64,000 nt of DNA. It comes from Anoplopoma fimbria (taxonomy: Eukaryota; Chordata; Actinopteri; Perciformes; Anoplopomatidae). Both the position numbers and the translations under genes were made by a program. The stretch lies in assembly GCF_027596085.1 (NCBI RefSeq), contig NC_072464.1, forward strand, positions 10,959,748 to 11,023,747, read 5' to 3'. Below are positions 36,887-49,134 of the stretch, in pieces. How positions within the stretch are numbered: the first letter of the stretch is position 1; the number at the start of each line of letters is the position of its first letter. The notes below the pieces were generated by a model. It did not search any database, was not told the DNA's origin, and saw only the letters and a program-made list of their open reading frames with translations.

Positions 36887-38165
36887 CTGCATGAGAGGGG
36901 AAACAGACCAAAGGGTTTGAGGAGAGAGACTATGTTTATCGCCCTCATGAGAACAATCAGCTCTGTGATACTATCCGTTTGTCTGCAGCCTCTTGGACGT
37001 CCCTCCACCTTTGAGGCTTGTTTCTAGCTAATAGAATTAGCCAATTAGCTCTGTTCTGATAGATAAAGGCTTTTAGGCTATGGAGACAAATGTCCTCATT
37101 CTTGACTGGTCAGTGTTTATCTGACTGACCTGTCTCTCAGTCTGAAGAGGGAGGAGTCCTGCTAACACAAACTGTTTGATTATGCATGCACTTCCAGAGA
37201 AAAACATGTTGTGGACTGGGCCCAAACTGACAGAAGGATACAGTTTATTTCTCTCTTGTCTTCACAGTGACATTTAAAGCAGCATTTATAGGCTTTTTTG
37301 GGGCCACTTCAGATCGACTTGACTTAGGATCACCTTATGGTGTTGTGGTTGCACAAATTCAGCAAAGCAACATTAGCATTCATTTTGAGATGTGTTTTTT
37401 GCCACCTGATGAATTGAAGTCCAATATTCGATGTCTTTTTAGCTCTATCTTGATCTCTACCAACTCAACTAATTATCTGTGGGCTCTTTGCAAGTATTCT
37501 TATTTGATCTTTTGTTTTAATCAATATTAATAAGTGCAGCTTCAAAAAAGCTGTCTTATTTTAGGCTACATAGGCAAGAAAACAGAACTAAGTGTCCTTC
37601 AGTAAATATACTGCATGATCTAGAAGGAGTAGCTTTCTCACTTTCGGCACATGGCAAGGCAGTGGTGTGTGTATTTCTGTACATGAATGTGGTGGATTTG
37701 AATTAAGCTTTACAGAGAGAAGGGGGGGGGGTAGAGGCAGGATTAGAGGAGCACAGACATCTGGACTCCCTTTGCCTGAGCTGAGAGGAGCTTTACCATC
37801 GTGGACAAACCCAACAACACGTGCAGGGCGACTCTGTATTTGTGGTCAAACTATCAGCCTCTTGACAGAAAATTTATATTAATATTAATCAATGAAAACT
37901 CAGTTAACGATTAATCTTCTGAGTTATTATTATAAATTACAAATAGTTGAAGTTTAAAATGCCCCTAAAAAACTGAATACAGTGCGTTATTTGTTGCTTA
38001 ATCAAAATAATATGTAATGTGAAGACATCAATTAAGTCTCTGTTGACTTTGTTGTTGAAATTTGTAAAAAGCTAAACTCAACCTTGTCAATAATACAGAT
38101 AAGGCTCTCTACCTTATTAAGGATGCATTTTCCTACGGCTTTGGCTTTCAGGTGATATGGCAGAT

Positions 38166-38319
38166 TAAGCAAACTGTTATTATTTGCAGCTTTTCATTAA
38201 GGTGAAAATTAGGTTTGGTAATAATACGCTTCCTTTTTTTTTACCATGTTCCTTACAGTATAATGTATACATAAGCAAACTGTTATTATTTGCAGCTTTT
38301 CATTAAGGTGAAAATTAGG
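38166..38319. repeat. Short direct duplication in DOP1B intron 1
   Basis: A 48-bp segment beginning TAAGCAAACTGTTATTATTT occurs at 38166-38213 and again at 38272-38319, 106 bp apart and identical as far as read. Confidence 0.85.
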
Positions 38320-38491
38320 CTTATTCTATTATACACAGACCTTGTTCAGATATTTCTCCTTAGATGAACCATAATTCTTCCGGCAAAGAGAGACAACTTA
38401 TTTGCTTGCAACCTTCAAATGAGGATCCTTAAAATTCAGCCTAATAACAGGTGGCAGCTGTAGGTTATTGAGTGTGCAAAGCAGAACTAAG

Positions 38492-38550
38492 TGCACATTA
38501 CATTACATTACATTACAGTCATTAGCAGACGCTTTTATCCACGATCTCAC
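38492..38550 (+). repeat. Teleost ATTAC-type dispersed repeat, fragment 1
   Basis: ACATT/ACATTAC repeats followed by CAGTCATTAGCAGACGCTTT and TATCC. The same family recurs at about 42548-42610. I recognise it as a common dispersed repeat of fish genomes but cannot name it securely. Confidence 0.7.
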
Positions 38551-39192
38551 TTCCTCATTTTGTGTATAAGCAAAACAGCAGCAAGTGCAATAAAACCATG
38601 CATTTCTACAAGCTGTTGTTAGGCAGGAGTGTGTGTGCATTGGAGGGTGGACCCATGCACTATGGCCCACAGCAAGCCCAGCTATAGACTGTGTCACCTG
38701 ACTGACACTTCCACCACAACATACTTTAATGTGCAGATGAGGAGACAACATAAACTGTGACCAAATGACACTTGGCTGCTGCAGCTTTCGGCCTGAGAAT
38801 AAACTGTAGCATCAGTAGAGTTGAGTATATTATGTAACCGCACGACTTCAGACCGCATCATAATAGCACTGCTTCCAACACTGGGAAACAAGTAACATAT
38901 GCAATAAGTAATGCATATTTACAGTTGGTGAAATATGTTTGTGTGCAGCTAGATAATGCACATTTTAGTCAATACTAAAATTGAAACTAGGGGGAAAATG
39001 TAACATATAGCTGGCTGGCTATTAAAACAACGTAACGTTAACGCAATATTCAAATATCAGCGTTTTGTTTTTACAGTGTCAGAAGAACTGATATGGTATT
39101 CTGGTTATAACAAGACAACAGATACAGTTATGGCACCACCACCGTAAACAAAATGAGCTAACGTTAGCTGACGGGTGCATCAATGACTCACC

Positions 39193-39440
39193 AACAGAGA
39201 AACAAGCCCGAGATGCGCAGAGGCTTCAAAGCAGTCCGACTCAGAGAGGCGATGGTCCGGTCCTCATGGTGCATCCTTCACGCTAACGTAGCTCAGAGGA
39301 GAAGAGGTGGTAGACCTGTTATTGTGCTAAGGAGGAGTGTGTCCCTAGACATCCCAGGAGTACCATGAAGCGACGGACACAACGGGGTGGAAGCCTCCAA
39401 CTCAGCTGATTCAGAGCTGAACGCGGAGGGATGGTCCACT
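39193..39440 (-). other. Putative non-coding first exon of DOP1B
   Basis: The minus strand shows a strong donor, TTG|GTGAGT, with the exon ending at 39192-39193. It is preceded by GC-rich sequence and spliced to the UTR segment ending at 36886. The 5' end is a guess. It sits at the edge of the only CpG-rich stretch near the start of the gene. Confidence 0.5.
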
Positions 39441-39720
39441 TCCTGATAGAGGAGGGGTGTGGCGGCGGGGGGGGGTATCCTCTTAAGGAGATGTTTGTCT
39501 TTAAAACCGTCGTGAGAAAGTTAATTCACTCAAAATGTACTTAAGGTTCTCGCCTAGAGCAAAAATAAACCGGTTTCTCTACGTGCAGCTTTAAAATCGA
39601 GATGTGGACGCCACTGTGTACCTCCCCTCGGGCTTTGGTATAATCCAGGATGTGCAGTGTTTACAAACCTCTCACCTCTCCGCCAGATACCTGCGTGACG
39701 CTGAACTGAACACTACACTG
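39380..39720. promoter_or_regulatory. Candidate DOP1B promoter region
   Basis: GC-rich, with GGCGGCGGGGGGGG at 39460-39474 and several CpGs, immediately upstream of the putative first exon on the minus strand. No TATA box is evident at a fitting distance, which suits a housekeeping promoter. Confidence 0.45.
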
Positions 39721-40058
39721 CAACCTTAAAACACCACCTTAGCCACAGCTTGATTAATTTTGCAAATAAAAACAAAAATGTCTAAATATTGACCAGTTTT
39801 GTTGTGAAATATTTAATTAAGGGGTTCTTTTTGACGAAATATATATGAATACATTGCATTTTCAGATATATCAAATGAAATTAGGCTTAGCTCGCTTTCT
39901 CCGAGCAGGCATTTGACATGTCAATGCATTAAAAGCACACACCAATATTTTGGGGCTGACACTGGTATCAATATTTGAGAGTTCAAAGCTATGGACAAAC
40001 TATGTACTGCAAATTCTTGTCACCTACTGGCTTACATATATGTTGATATAAATATGAT

Positions 40059-40102
40059 AAGCCTGTACTACCAAGTACTCAAGCCTGTACTACCAAGTAC
40101 TC
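40059..40102. repeat. Exact 22-bp tandem duplication
   Basis: AAGCCTGTACTACCAAGTAC plus TC occurs twice back to back. Confidence 0.95.
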
Positions 40103-42547
40103 AAAACCGCTTCAGTGTTACAAATGAGACATGATAATTTGGGGTATTATGAGGCTGGATAAAGGCTCCTCTCATTATTTATCATTTTCTGTTGGCACCA
40201 AAGTAAACACATTTTGCGAGACATATTGTGTCATGGCTGTGACATGCATTTCATTGATATAAATGTAGTAAGTTGCACCAGTGCTTTTCCGAATACAACA
40301 AGTGAACATGTCTTCTTTGAAATAGCACTATTACTGCTTTTGGGATACATGCACATTTTCTCCATTTTGAAAGTTATTTTTTCCCAAATTTAAAATGAAC
40401 GGTTAATGTCAAGTTATAGTTAAATGTTATATGCCTGCTCTCAGATATCTGACCTATCGAACACAATTTTTTTTTTTTTTATTTGATTGAAAGACTAAAC
40501 ATTATTTGTCAAAATATCTTACACTCTCATCTTATAATGAATGACCAAATTGTCCCTGTCAAATACTGCAGGACCTGTTTGACTTTCCTACTTAGTTCTT
40601 ATAACAATGTCATCATGCCAAAATTAATTTGTATGTCAAATGTCATTTTTCAGAAAAAATACATTTTCACTTGAGGTTTGGGTTAAAGCTTTGTTTAGTC
40701 TTATAACAAGTTGTATGCACACTCAAGGACTGTCAAATACATGTTTATGTCTCTAGGTGGAGCTCTTGCATTATTTTAACCTGCCTCTACTTGAACTGCT
40801 AAAAGATGATATGGCCACATCGTGCTTAATGTTCAAAGTATCAATAGAAATGAATAATTTTAAAGATAACAATCTTGGATTCTGCTTGTAATAAACGCTT
40901 GTATCGTTGACCACACATTTTCTAATTTATATGGCTTATTAGTATATGTACCACATATGCAGTTATGAACTGACTAATACTTGTCACTCATCTCATGTGT
41001 TAACTCATGAAATATATATAAAAATTGTTCGACAGGACTGAAGTTAAACTAAGATTAGACCACAAGTTCTATCTGAGAAAGTAGTAAGCTGTTTATAGTT
41101 AGAAGTATTTGCCTTCTATTTTTAACTTAAAAATGGCTACGACAATGTTTTTCTGTGTAAATCTAAAAAAGGCCATAATACTTAGCTACTTAGCACCAAT
41201 ACTAATACAACTATGATGTGTTTTCTTTTGATAAGCTTGAATAACAGTACTTCCCTGTTTTCTTTAAAAAAGTTTGAGTGTAATGAAAGTGACAAGAGGA
41301 AACAAACTCTTATTAGTCTCTTCCTTAAAAATGAACTGCACAAAAGAGTCATAAGGTGACATTTTTACAGACCAGTTGGTACAAGTTCCGACACTTTTAA
41401 TTAATTCCAGCAAAGCCTTGGCAACTAAAACACAATCACTTTCCAAAATGTTTTTCACTTGTTTTAATTATGTAAAATACTTTTCTTTCGTCTTTTCATT
41501 GATTCATTTAACTTTCACCAACAAGTTTATGTTTTCAGTCTGGTCTTTCAGAAATTTAAGAAAATGTCATAAAAAATGATTTAAAGATTCCAGTTAAATG
41601 TTGGAAGGCACTAGGAACCTATTAGGTTCTGGTCTGGACAGCGCCACAATGTGCCTATCAATAAAGCATTTTATATCCTGCTAAAATCTCCTGAACTCTG
41701 AGGCATATAAGCAAATTAGATCTGCATTCATTAGATCATTTCTTACACAGCCTTGTTTCCTTGGCTATTTGGCACAAAGGTACTGGTTTGGAAATTCAGG
41801 GTGTGTGTTTGTGAATTCAAGTAGCTCAAAGACAGTGCTGCTGTAATAACATGCTTTGTGAACCAAAAGGAACGCTATGGTCATGTGTAATGTGAACATG
41901 GAGAGTACTGTGTAACAGTACACTGGTGTTTCTAATCAGCAACAACCAAGTTGGAAAACATTGAGGGTGGATCAATGTGTTTTTGTAACCTCTGCCAAGA
42001 TAGCTGTTTTCCTCCCCTTTTTCTAATAGTTAAAGTGATAGCTCATCCTCCCTGACAAAAGGAGGTTGCCATGACTTTTAAATGCACTGTCTAATTTGAA
42101 AAACATACAGATTGAGTCTGCACAAATAAACTTCCAAGAGATCCTTCAAATTGCATGTAGGTGACTCCACAGCAACATGATCAAAGCATATCTCAGTGGT
42201 TACGAGGCTACCTCACCTGAAATTTTGCATGATTAATATATGCACAAAACCCAGGGTTTAGGTATTCTCTAAAAAAATAGCATGCTATATATAAATCAAG
42301 TGCTATTTGATTTTATTTCTTCTTGACAGCATACATTCATTTTATAAACGTATTAAGACAATGGTGCAGCCCAGTGGTTCTCAATCATGCCATTGGGGGC
42401 AAGGGTTAACCCAACAATTAAAAAAAAAGAAATAAAATGGCTAGAATGCAAATAAATGATTGACAAATGTAACCATGGTTATATGAGTTGTAGATCATTG
42501 CCAGAATCAGATCTTTTTCACTGGATATTATGTCCCACGTCTCTCAC

Positions 42548-42625
42548 ACATTACATTACATTACATTACAGTCATTTAGCAGACGCTTTTATCCAAAGCG
42601 ACTTACAGGATGGTGTACTACATCA
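42548..42625 (+). repeat. Teleost ATTAC-type dispersed repeat, fragment 2
   Basis: Four ACATT-type units, then CAGTCATTTAGCAGACGCTT, then TTATCCAAAGCGACTTACAG. Same family as at 38492 but better preserved. Confidence 0.75.
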
Positions 42626-43309
42626 CACCAGACAGCAAGTACTGTCTTGTGCCTTTTCCTCCTTAAGTTTGTTCCTATTACTGAGCAGAAGTCACAGCCA
42701 TAGAAAATGTACTTGATGGTTACCACTGAGAATCAAGCCCCCACTTCACAGAGAAAGAAGGCAATAGTAAACATAATCTTGGACTTATCCTGCATCCCAT
42801 TTTCCCGTTATCTTTGAATTGGAGATAATTTGTACATAGCATCAACAACAATGTTTGAGTACTGTGACCTGAGAGCAAGAGCACAGCAATCATTATATTA
42901 CATTTTTAGTTAGGGAAAAAATATGTTGCTGAGTAACTTCTGTCAAATTAAAAAATATCTGTATGATGCTGCAACTTGTGATAACAAGCGCATATTTGCA
43001 ATAGCTGCAACCATACACCCACAACCTCATAAACAATACACATTAATGGTATGAGGGAATAATTAAAGCTTAATTATTTAATGATGTTTAATGCTGTAAG
43101 ATGGAAGTACAGACAACATTCTGAGAGAGCAGAGCATGTAAGAGCATGTTGACCTTTAGAGTATGAAGCTGTGTAAACATTATGAGTGAATCAGTAGATG
43201 AGCAGACAGAACACAAAATGTGTCAATAAACCCAGTTCAAATACTGGCTGGTGTGGTGATGTATTTCAGGTACTTTGCTAAAAATGTGACATTTGATAAT
43301 TTGTCCAAA

Positions 43310-43765
43310 CCTATCAGAGAATCGTACACTTTTTCTGTAACCAATCATGATGTTCCAACAGCGTGTATTTATCTATGTCAGAGACAGCTCTGTTGATGGT
43401 GTTTTGCCCTTTTGCCTGTTGAAAGACTGAATACCATGAAAAAAAAGATTCTCTCTTGTCAGTCTTGATTTCAGAATACCCACCACACTTGACCTCCATG
43501 TTAAAATGATGAAGGAACTCTCTACAGAGACCAATGATTCCTCCTTCAAATGTCATAGACAAACGGTTCATGAGTTATGAGGGGGCGGGTCTAAAGTGTT
43601 GTGGGCAGTGCAAAGCCTCACTAATGAAAAAGGTACTCTGCTGAGTGCATTGAAGTGGACGTAGTCACCTATAGGTTTGTGCCATTTTGAAGCCTCTGCT
43701 TCCACATTTTGGCCGTCGACATCTTGGCTTTTTGCAACCAGAGGTGACATGAGAGGGTGGAGCTA
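43310..43765 (-). repeat. Probable non-autonomous repeat remnant
   Basis: The minus strand near 43680-43750 (CACCTCTGGTTGCAAAAAGC, then CAAGATGTCGAC) resembles a dispersed fish element. Two adjoining frames of 85 and 60 codons are open here but show no known domain. Confidence 0.35.
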
Positions 43766-45746
43766 AGTACAACCAAAGACTAAAGAAGACATATTAAGGT
43801 GACAAAAAAGTAACAAATACCAACATGAACTGAAAACACACTGTAAAAGGGTTAAATATGTAATACCTAAACACATAAACAGAAAGTTTAAGGCCTTCCA
43901 CATTGGCTCCAGTTTTCTGACCCGGAGGTTGCCTCCTGGATGCTTCCCACAAGAGTCTACAACAAAGGAAAGTTATGCAACTTTCTATTAGAGGTCAACC
44001 TCACTGCCACAACCCTTTCGCCAATTGGCATGAACACGAACACACATCTTCACATCCACACACTAGACCTCGATGTCAAATTGCAGCCTCTATAGGGCAA
44101 AAACTGTAGCCAGCTAATGTGGTTGAATTGTGCATCAATAAAGACAAAATGCAAGAGATGTCTTTGTGAGAGATTTATTTAAGCATTTGCAAATGGACTC
44201 AAAGCATACAGAGATCAGTGGTCTCCGCAAAGAGCAATAAAACCTTTCTGTGTCTACTTCTTATAGTGAGCATGTAAAGGAGGTGCTGTCACACATCAGT
44301 CAAAAGTTTGGTTCGTGACCAGAGTTTTGGCAACTGAACAAACTATTTTTCAATTGCACTTAAACAGTAAGACAGCCATGCAGTTAGAAAACAATAATTT
44401 TAACATTATTAAAATAACTTCCTAATGTCCTCTTAAGCTCCCCTCTCAGCAGTGGTGTCTTTATCACAACAATGAAGACAATGGTTAAGTTCTGCACTTG
44501 TGGGACTCAACTAGAGCCTGTATCAGGAGGAGAGGCAGCACTTTGTATAAACATCACAGATCTTTTGACCAAAAGATGTCCTGATGCTCTGTATATCTCA
44601 GTTGTCATCCATGTGTAAGAATGATGGGCTTGCTCAGGTTGATGATCTGAAGGAGCCCTTTGCCTACACAAGGTTGTAAGCTCACTTGCTGTCTAGATTG
44701 ATTGGCCTCGATGCTACACTCCAAGGCCTAATATGATGCCTGCCCATATCACCTGAAAGTGTAAGTTGAGAGCATGGCAAAACCAGCAAAGTTTTATTGT
44801 TAACTCTTAATTAACGCAATCAGCTCCCGTCATATGTGCTATTAGTTCTTTGTCTACTAGAAGACCGCATTGTAATGGCACAAGTTCAAACCTTTAAAAT
44901 GTAGCCTATATTTATATTGGATTCGAGAAAATGTGTCCCCAATTTACATTAAAGAGACTTTTCCAGAAATATAATAAGGTATTAGTTATGTTAAGTGGAC
45001 ATATGGTTGTGGTAAATAACTGAACAGAAATAACCACAGGGCTGGGTTAAATTGACAGTATAATATATGTTAGGATATATGGCTATGACTACAAAATATA
45101 TGTATATTACTATTGTGTTATTGTAATGTTGTGTTGTATGTATGGTTTTGTTTGTCATGGTATGTTATGTTATGCTAAATTATTATCAGTAATACTACTA
45201 CTATTACTACTACTACTAATGCTCGTGATTAGTTGTGGTAGTAATACTAATAGAGGTGTTGCTGCATGATTGGAGATTTTATTGTCTCCCCTATTTTATA
45301 TAATATGATATATACTATATTCCAATGAAATCTGCATCACCTCTCTATCTCACATGGGCATTATCATTTTCTTATAGGGTGAAATTATATTTTTTGAGAG
45401 GCTTCAGAAAAAAATAAAGCACTGAAAAGATCAAAATCAAGTACTTTTGAAAAAATCCTTTACTAGTATTCAATTAAACAGAATATTCTAGATTGTCCCA
45501 GATTAAATATGGTTTCTTCATTATCCAGGGAAGTACTATAATGTGTAGAAGAGCTCCCATCAGTTGTATTCAATGTAAAGATGTCATTTTTAAGTTTAGT
45601 CAAATAACCCTGTGTTAAATCTTTGTCCCCGACTAAATCAAGTGTTAAGTGGCCACTCTCGTCCCTTTTAAAATTGACAATAACCTCAAAATACACGCAT
45701 CCTTTTTATTGCTAAATCTATGTAAACACGTAGGTCAAATAATTGG

Positions 45747-45756
45747 GGAAAATCCC
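45747..45756 (+). promoter_or_regulatory. Candidate tonicity-responsive element upstream of SLC5A3
   Basis: GGAAAATCCC fits the TonE pattern GGAAANNYNY bound by NFAT5. It lies about 80 bp upstream of the likely first SLC5A3 exon. Mammalian SLC5A3 is a classical NFAT5 target. A ten-base match is weak evidence, and NF-kB sites look similar. Confidence 0.3.
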
Positions 45757-45819
45757 AGTTATCGTCTGTGAACCCAAACGCCTCATGGGTGTGTCCAACG
45801 CGTGGATCCACGTGTGTTG

Positions 45820-46030
45820 GGCGTGGATTGAATGAGCGCATATGAGGAGCAGAGAAGTAGTAGCATTTGTTTTGGGGGCATAGCTACTCCTGAGAAAAAC
45901 GGACTTTGGACGTCAAACGAAGAGACAGCTATCTCTGTTGGGAGACGGGGAGAGGAGTCACTGCTTCATTCACATCTCCCTGCTGGGGCATGGAGAGCCG
46001 CTGTAGCACATGTAGCCTATGCTAACCAAG
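45820..46030 (+). other. Putative SLC5A3 5' UTR exon 1
   Basis: CpG-bearing sequence with a donor, CCAAG|GTAGCC (46030/46031), downstream of a GC-richer promoter-like stretch. A 71-codon frame (45832-46047) is open but has no recognisable domain. In mammals SLC5A3 shares its promoter and first exon with MRPS6; I do not see the MRPS6 N-terminus here. Confidence 0.35.
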
Positions 46031-46369
46031 GTAGCCTACGTCTTTAGTATTTATCCATTGAGTCTGAATGTAACGACTATCGTTACCTGAGCACTCCAGT
46101 GGCTGTTTAATATAAACAAATATATGGTCATGTGTGAGCGTTGTTTTGGTTATGACTGTAAATGTACCATTCATTATCTGTGTCAAATGTCCAATATGTC
46201 TGATGACTATATTTACGCTCTTGTCTGAGACGGTAATGCTGTGAAACTCTCCGAGCTATGCATTGACCTCAAATGGTTCAGGGGGATTGTGATTGATGGT
46301 TGATTTGTTTTGGGGTCGTATGCAAAGCTGCGCCCTGCAGGAGGCGGCAGTGACCCGCCCACGGACTGG

Positions 46370-46398
46370 AGGAGCAGACCGGAGGAGCAGACCGGAGG
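46370..46398. repeat. Two tandem 13-bp units
   Basis: GGAGGAGCAGACC is repeated directly within a GC-rich stretch. Confidence 0.7.
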
Positions 46399-46596
46399 AC
46401 AGCGGTCCAGTGGCCGTCTGGTGCTCCAGTCTGGTGGTGTTTCCCTCCTGCTGAAATGATAGCGCACCCTACCGGTGGTTAGGATGAAGGGCAGTGTTGC
46501 TACCTGTATATATCAAAGTATATATATCTAGCCATGTATGAAATATCCAGAACACTTTCCTACTGGGAACAAACGTGAAAGTATTATTTGTGTATA

Positions 46597-46807
46597 CAGT
46601 ACCAGTCAAAAGTTTGGACACACCTTCTTATTCAACTACTTTGAAGAATCTAAAATATAAAACATATTCTGGTTTGTTGAGCATTTGTTTGTTTACCACA
46701 TCATTCCATACGTGTTCCTTCATAGTTTGGATATCTTCAATATTAATCTACAATGTAAGAAAAATCATTTGAATGAGAAGGTGTGTCCAAACTTTTGACT
46801 GGTGTTG
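46597..46807. mobile_element. Tc1/mariner-type MITE
   Basis: A 211-bp element whose ends, ACCAGTCAAAAGTTTGGACA followed by CACCTTCT on each strand, form inverted repeats of about 38 bp with few mismatches. It lies between TA dinucleotides (46595-46596 and 46808-46809). The terminus is that of abundant fish Tc1-like elements. It has no coding capacity. Confidence 0.9.
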
Positions 46808-47351
46808 TAAGGGGTTTATGAATGTGGCGTTTTTAAGAAACCTGCTGGCGTTATGAATGACTGCTTTTCATGGCAAGACCTTCCAAATAGTACTGCCGTG
46901 GCAACTTCCCCAAAAACAGCGACAACTGCCGTGGCAAATCTCCCACATTTTGGCAACTGCTTTGGCAGGTCCGTGCCCGCCGGGTGACCAGTAACCGGTT
47001 AGTTCAGGTGCTATGTCCGGACTAGCCTGACTGACTAACCACTCGAGGGCAATGCTTCACGTTAACCGATCGTCTCTGCCTCACCCAGCTCCGCAGCGTG
47101 GGTCTTGCCAAGGAATGCAGTGGGATTCATACTCATGCAGTCTTGTCGTTTTGAATAGGGCATACATGCGTTTTATTGAGGAAGAATGAATAGGTTTCAG
47201 TTCAGTTCGACGTGTGAAAGAGAGGTCTAAGCTAAGATTAATTAGTGGAAATATGTAATAATCAACATAATAGCAAAAAACATGTTTTAATCCCATACTA
47301 TAACAAAGCAGATGTTATATTACTCTATTGAATGACATTGCTGTGTTTCAG

Positions 47352-47514
47352 AGTCTCCCGGACAGTTTTTGGTGAACACATGGAGTGCGGCCCTTGAAGG
47401 TGACATAGTGAGATGACGACAAAGACTTATTTTTTTATTCCTGTGTGGAGGAATAGGCAGGGTTATTTTCTACCACGCATGGACGGCTGCCACCTCAAGA
47501 GGTCAGATATCCAG
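47352..47514 (+). other. Putative SLC5A3 5' UTR exon 2
   Basis: A pyrimidine-rich acceptor (GCTGTGTTTCAG) precedes it and a donor (ATATCCAG|GTGTGT) follows. It is on the same strand as SLC5A3, between the candidate first exon and the coding exon. It could also be a chance exon. Confidence 0.4.
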
Positions 47515-48907
47515 GTGTGTGGGTGTGTGGGTGTATGATTGACACAAAGCAGATGCACTATGGCATTTTTTCTGACTTATTTATTTAATTCGATCAATCT
47601 CACTGTTAACTATACATAAGTGTTGAATTTGAATTACAAAGCAAACAATTAACTGTGACTTTGTGCAGAGCTCCAAAATAACTTTCTGAGTTGGTTATTT
47701 TTCATACAGCATGGTAATAACCAGTGAACTGAAAACTAAGTACTGTACTTAAGTACTATTCTGATGTTACTTTCTATTCCACTACATTTCAGAGGGAAAT
47801 ATTGTACTTTTTTTCTTCAGTACATTTATTTACAATGAGTAAATTAAATACAACAATATAAAATGAGCTCTATTGCAACCGACTATAACATTGTAATGCC
47901 TCTTATATGTTACTGCATCAATAATAAAAATAATCTAATATTATATTGTAGAATAATGTAGCAACTAAAGAGCCAATTTGTCTGCATAGTGAGTATTTTT
48001 ACTTTCACTTTTTAAGTTTCTTGATTTTGTACTTTATTTATGTATTTTGTATACAGGACTTGTTAAAGATTTTTTTCTAATAAATCATGGCATTAGTTAT
48101 TTTACTTAAGCAAAAGGTCTTTGCAGATGCAAGCATTTTGGATGCAGTTTGTTGCCATTCAGGTTTCACTTCTAGGCTGAAGGAACTTGTTTTTTTCCTA
48201 TGCTGGACTAGTTTTAATGAAGAACGAGTCTTAATTGAGAGGTAATTCTTAATTTTGTGTGATTAAGTGTCGTCCTGTTGCCTCCCTCTACACTTTATTT
48301 GTTCATGGTCTAAACCATAAAAAGGAATTCCACAATATTGGCTGTTTTTTTAGCATTTTACAAAAATGCTAAAGACTACCTAAACACAGGCAATTTTGTT
48401 ATCTTAAAGACCTGCAAGGTTTTGAAGATGATAAAAGTCAGGCAACATATTATGTAATGTAAGAACTGGATAGTCTTTGGCTACATGTTTTTGTTCCTTC
48501 TTGACTCTTGTTAATTTCTAACATAATGTTTTTAAGCTTCCTCTGAAGTCTTTACAACCTTGAGTTTTTATGTTAAGAAGATTAAGGAAAGTCATAAAGT
48601 CATAGGCAGGCTGAACTCACATGGAGAATTACTGCAATTGCAAAACTGAGTAAAGTAGAACTGGCATTATTTTAAATCTTAATGTGTTTAATAGAGCGCA
48701 ATACTATATTTTACCCTTTCATCAGGGTTTTTAATCATTATATGTTGGTTGTTATATGGTGTTCAGTTTGACTTTTAAGTCATTTTTAAACCTCACTTTG
48801 TGTTTTCAGAGAGGCTGTACATTTTCAAGCATTTCTGTTTGGTGTTTAACCCTTCTCAAATTACTGCTCTAATTAGGGCGGTTTTCTTTCTCTTTTCTGT
48901 CTTTCAG

Positions 48908-49134
48908 AAATTGAGCTATAGGCTTTTGTAGACCAGAGGCCTACAACATCGTCCTCCAAAACTAGAACAACCACAGTGCCGGTGGATAAACCCCACTGAA
49001 GCACACCTAGTGAATTTCTCTGTTTTAAACAACTAAAGTGATAATTGACTATTTTGTATTCATTTTTTTTTTTATAAGAATTAATATAGTTTTGAGCTCT
49101 ACTTCCAAGAGTTTTTTTCTGGTAATCTGTAAAA
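48908..49134 (+). other. 5' UTR of the SLC5A3 coding exon
   Basis: The acceptor TCTGTCTTTCAG ends at 48907. The UTR continues uninterrupted to the start codon. Short upstream frames exist on both strands but none is convincing. Confidence 0.55.

Larger units (their letters stand above)
39721..45740. other. Gene-poor interval between DOP1B and SLC5A3
   Basis: AT-rich DNA without convincing exons on either strand. It holds a 22-bp exact tandem duplication (40059-40102), a dispersed repeat (42548-42610), a repeat-like segment (about 43310-43760) and simple TAT/ACT runs near 45190. All open frames are short and unsupported. Confidence 0.6.

Noticed and set aside
42371..42735. CAGTGGTTCTCAATC resembling a hAT end
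   Set aside because: No inverted partner or 8-bp duplication was found; the GAGAAT text at 42728 is in the wrong orientation.
45832..46047. 71-codon frame near the SLC5A3 promoter, tested as the MRPS6 N-terminus
   Set aside because: It lacks the MPRYE-type start of MRPS6 and reads through the likely donor; treated as UTR.
46860..47110. GC-rich segment with repeated TGCCGTGGCAA
   Set aside because: No element ends, splice sites or frame support a specific call.
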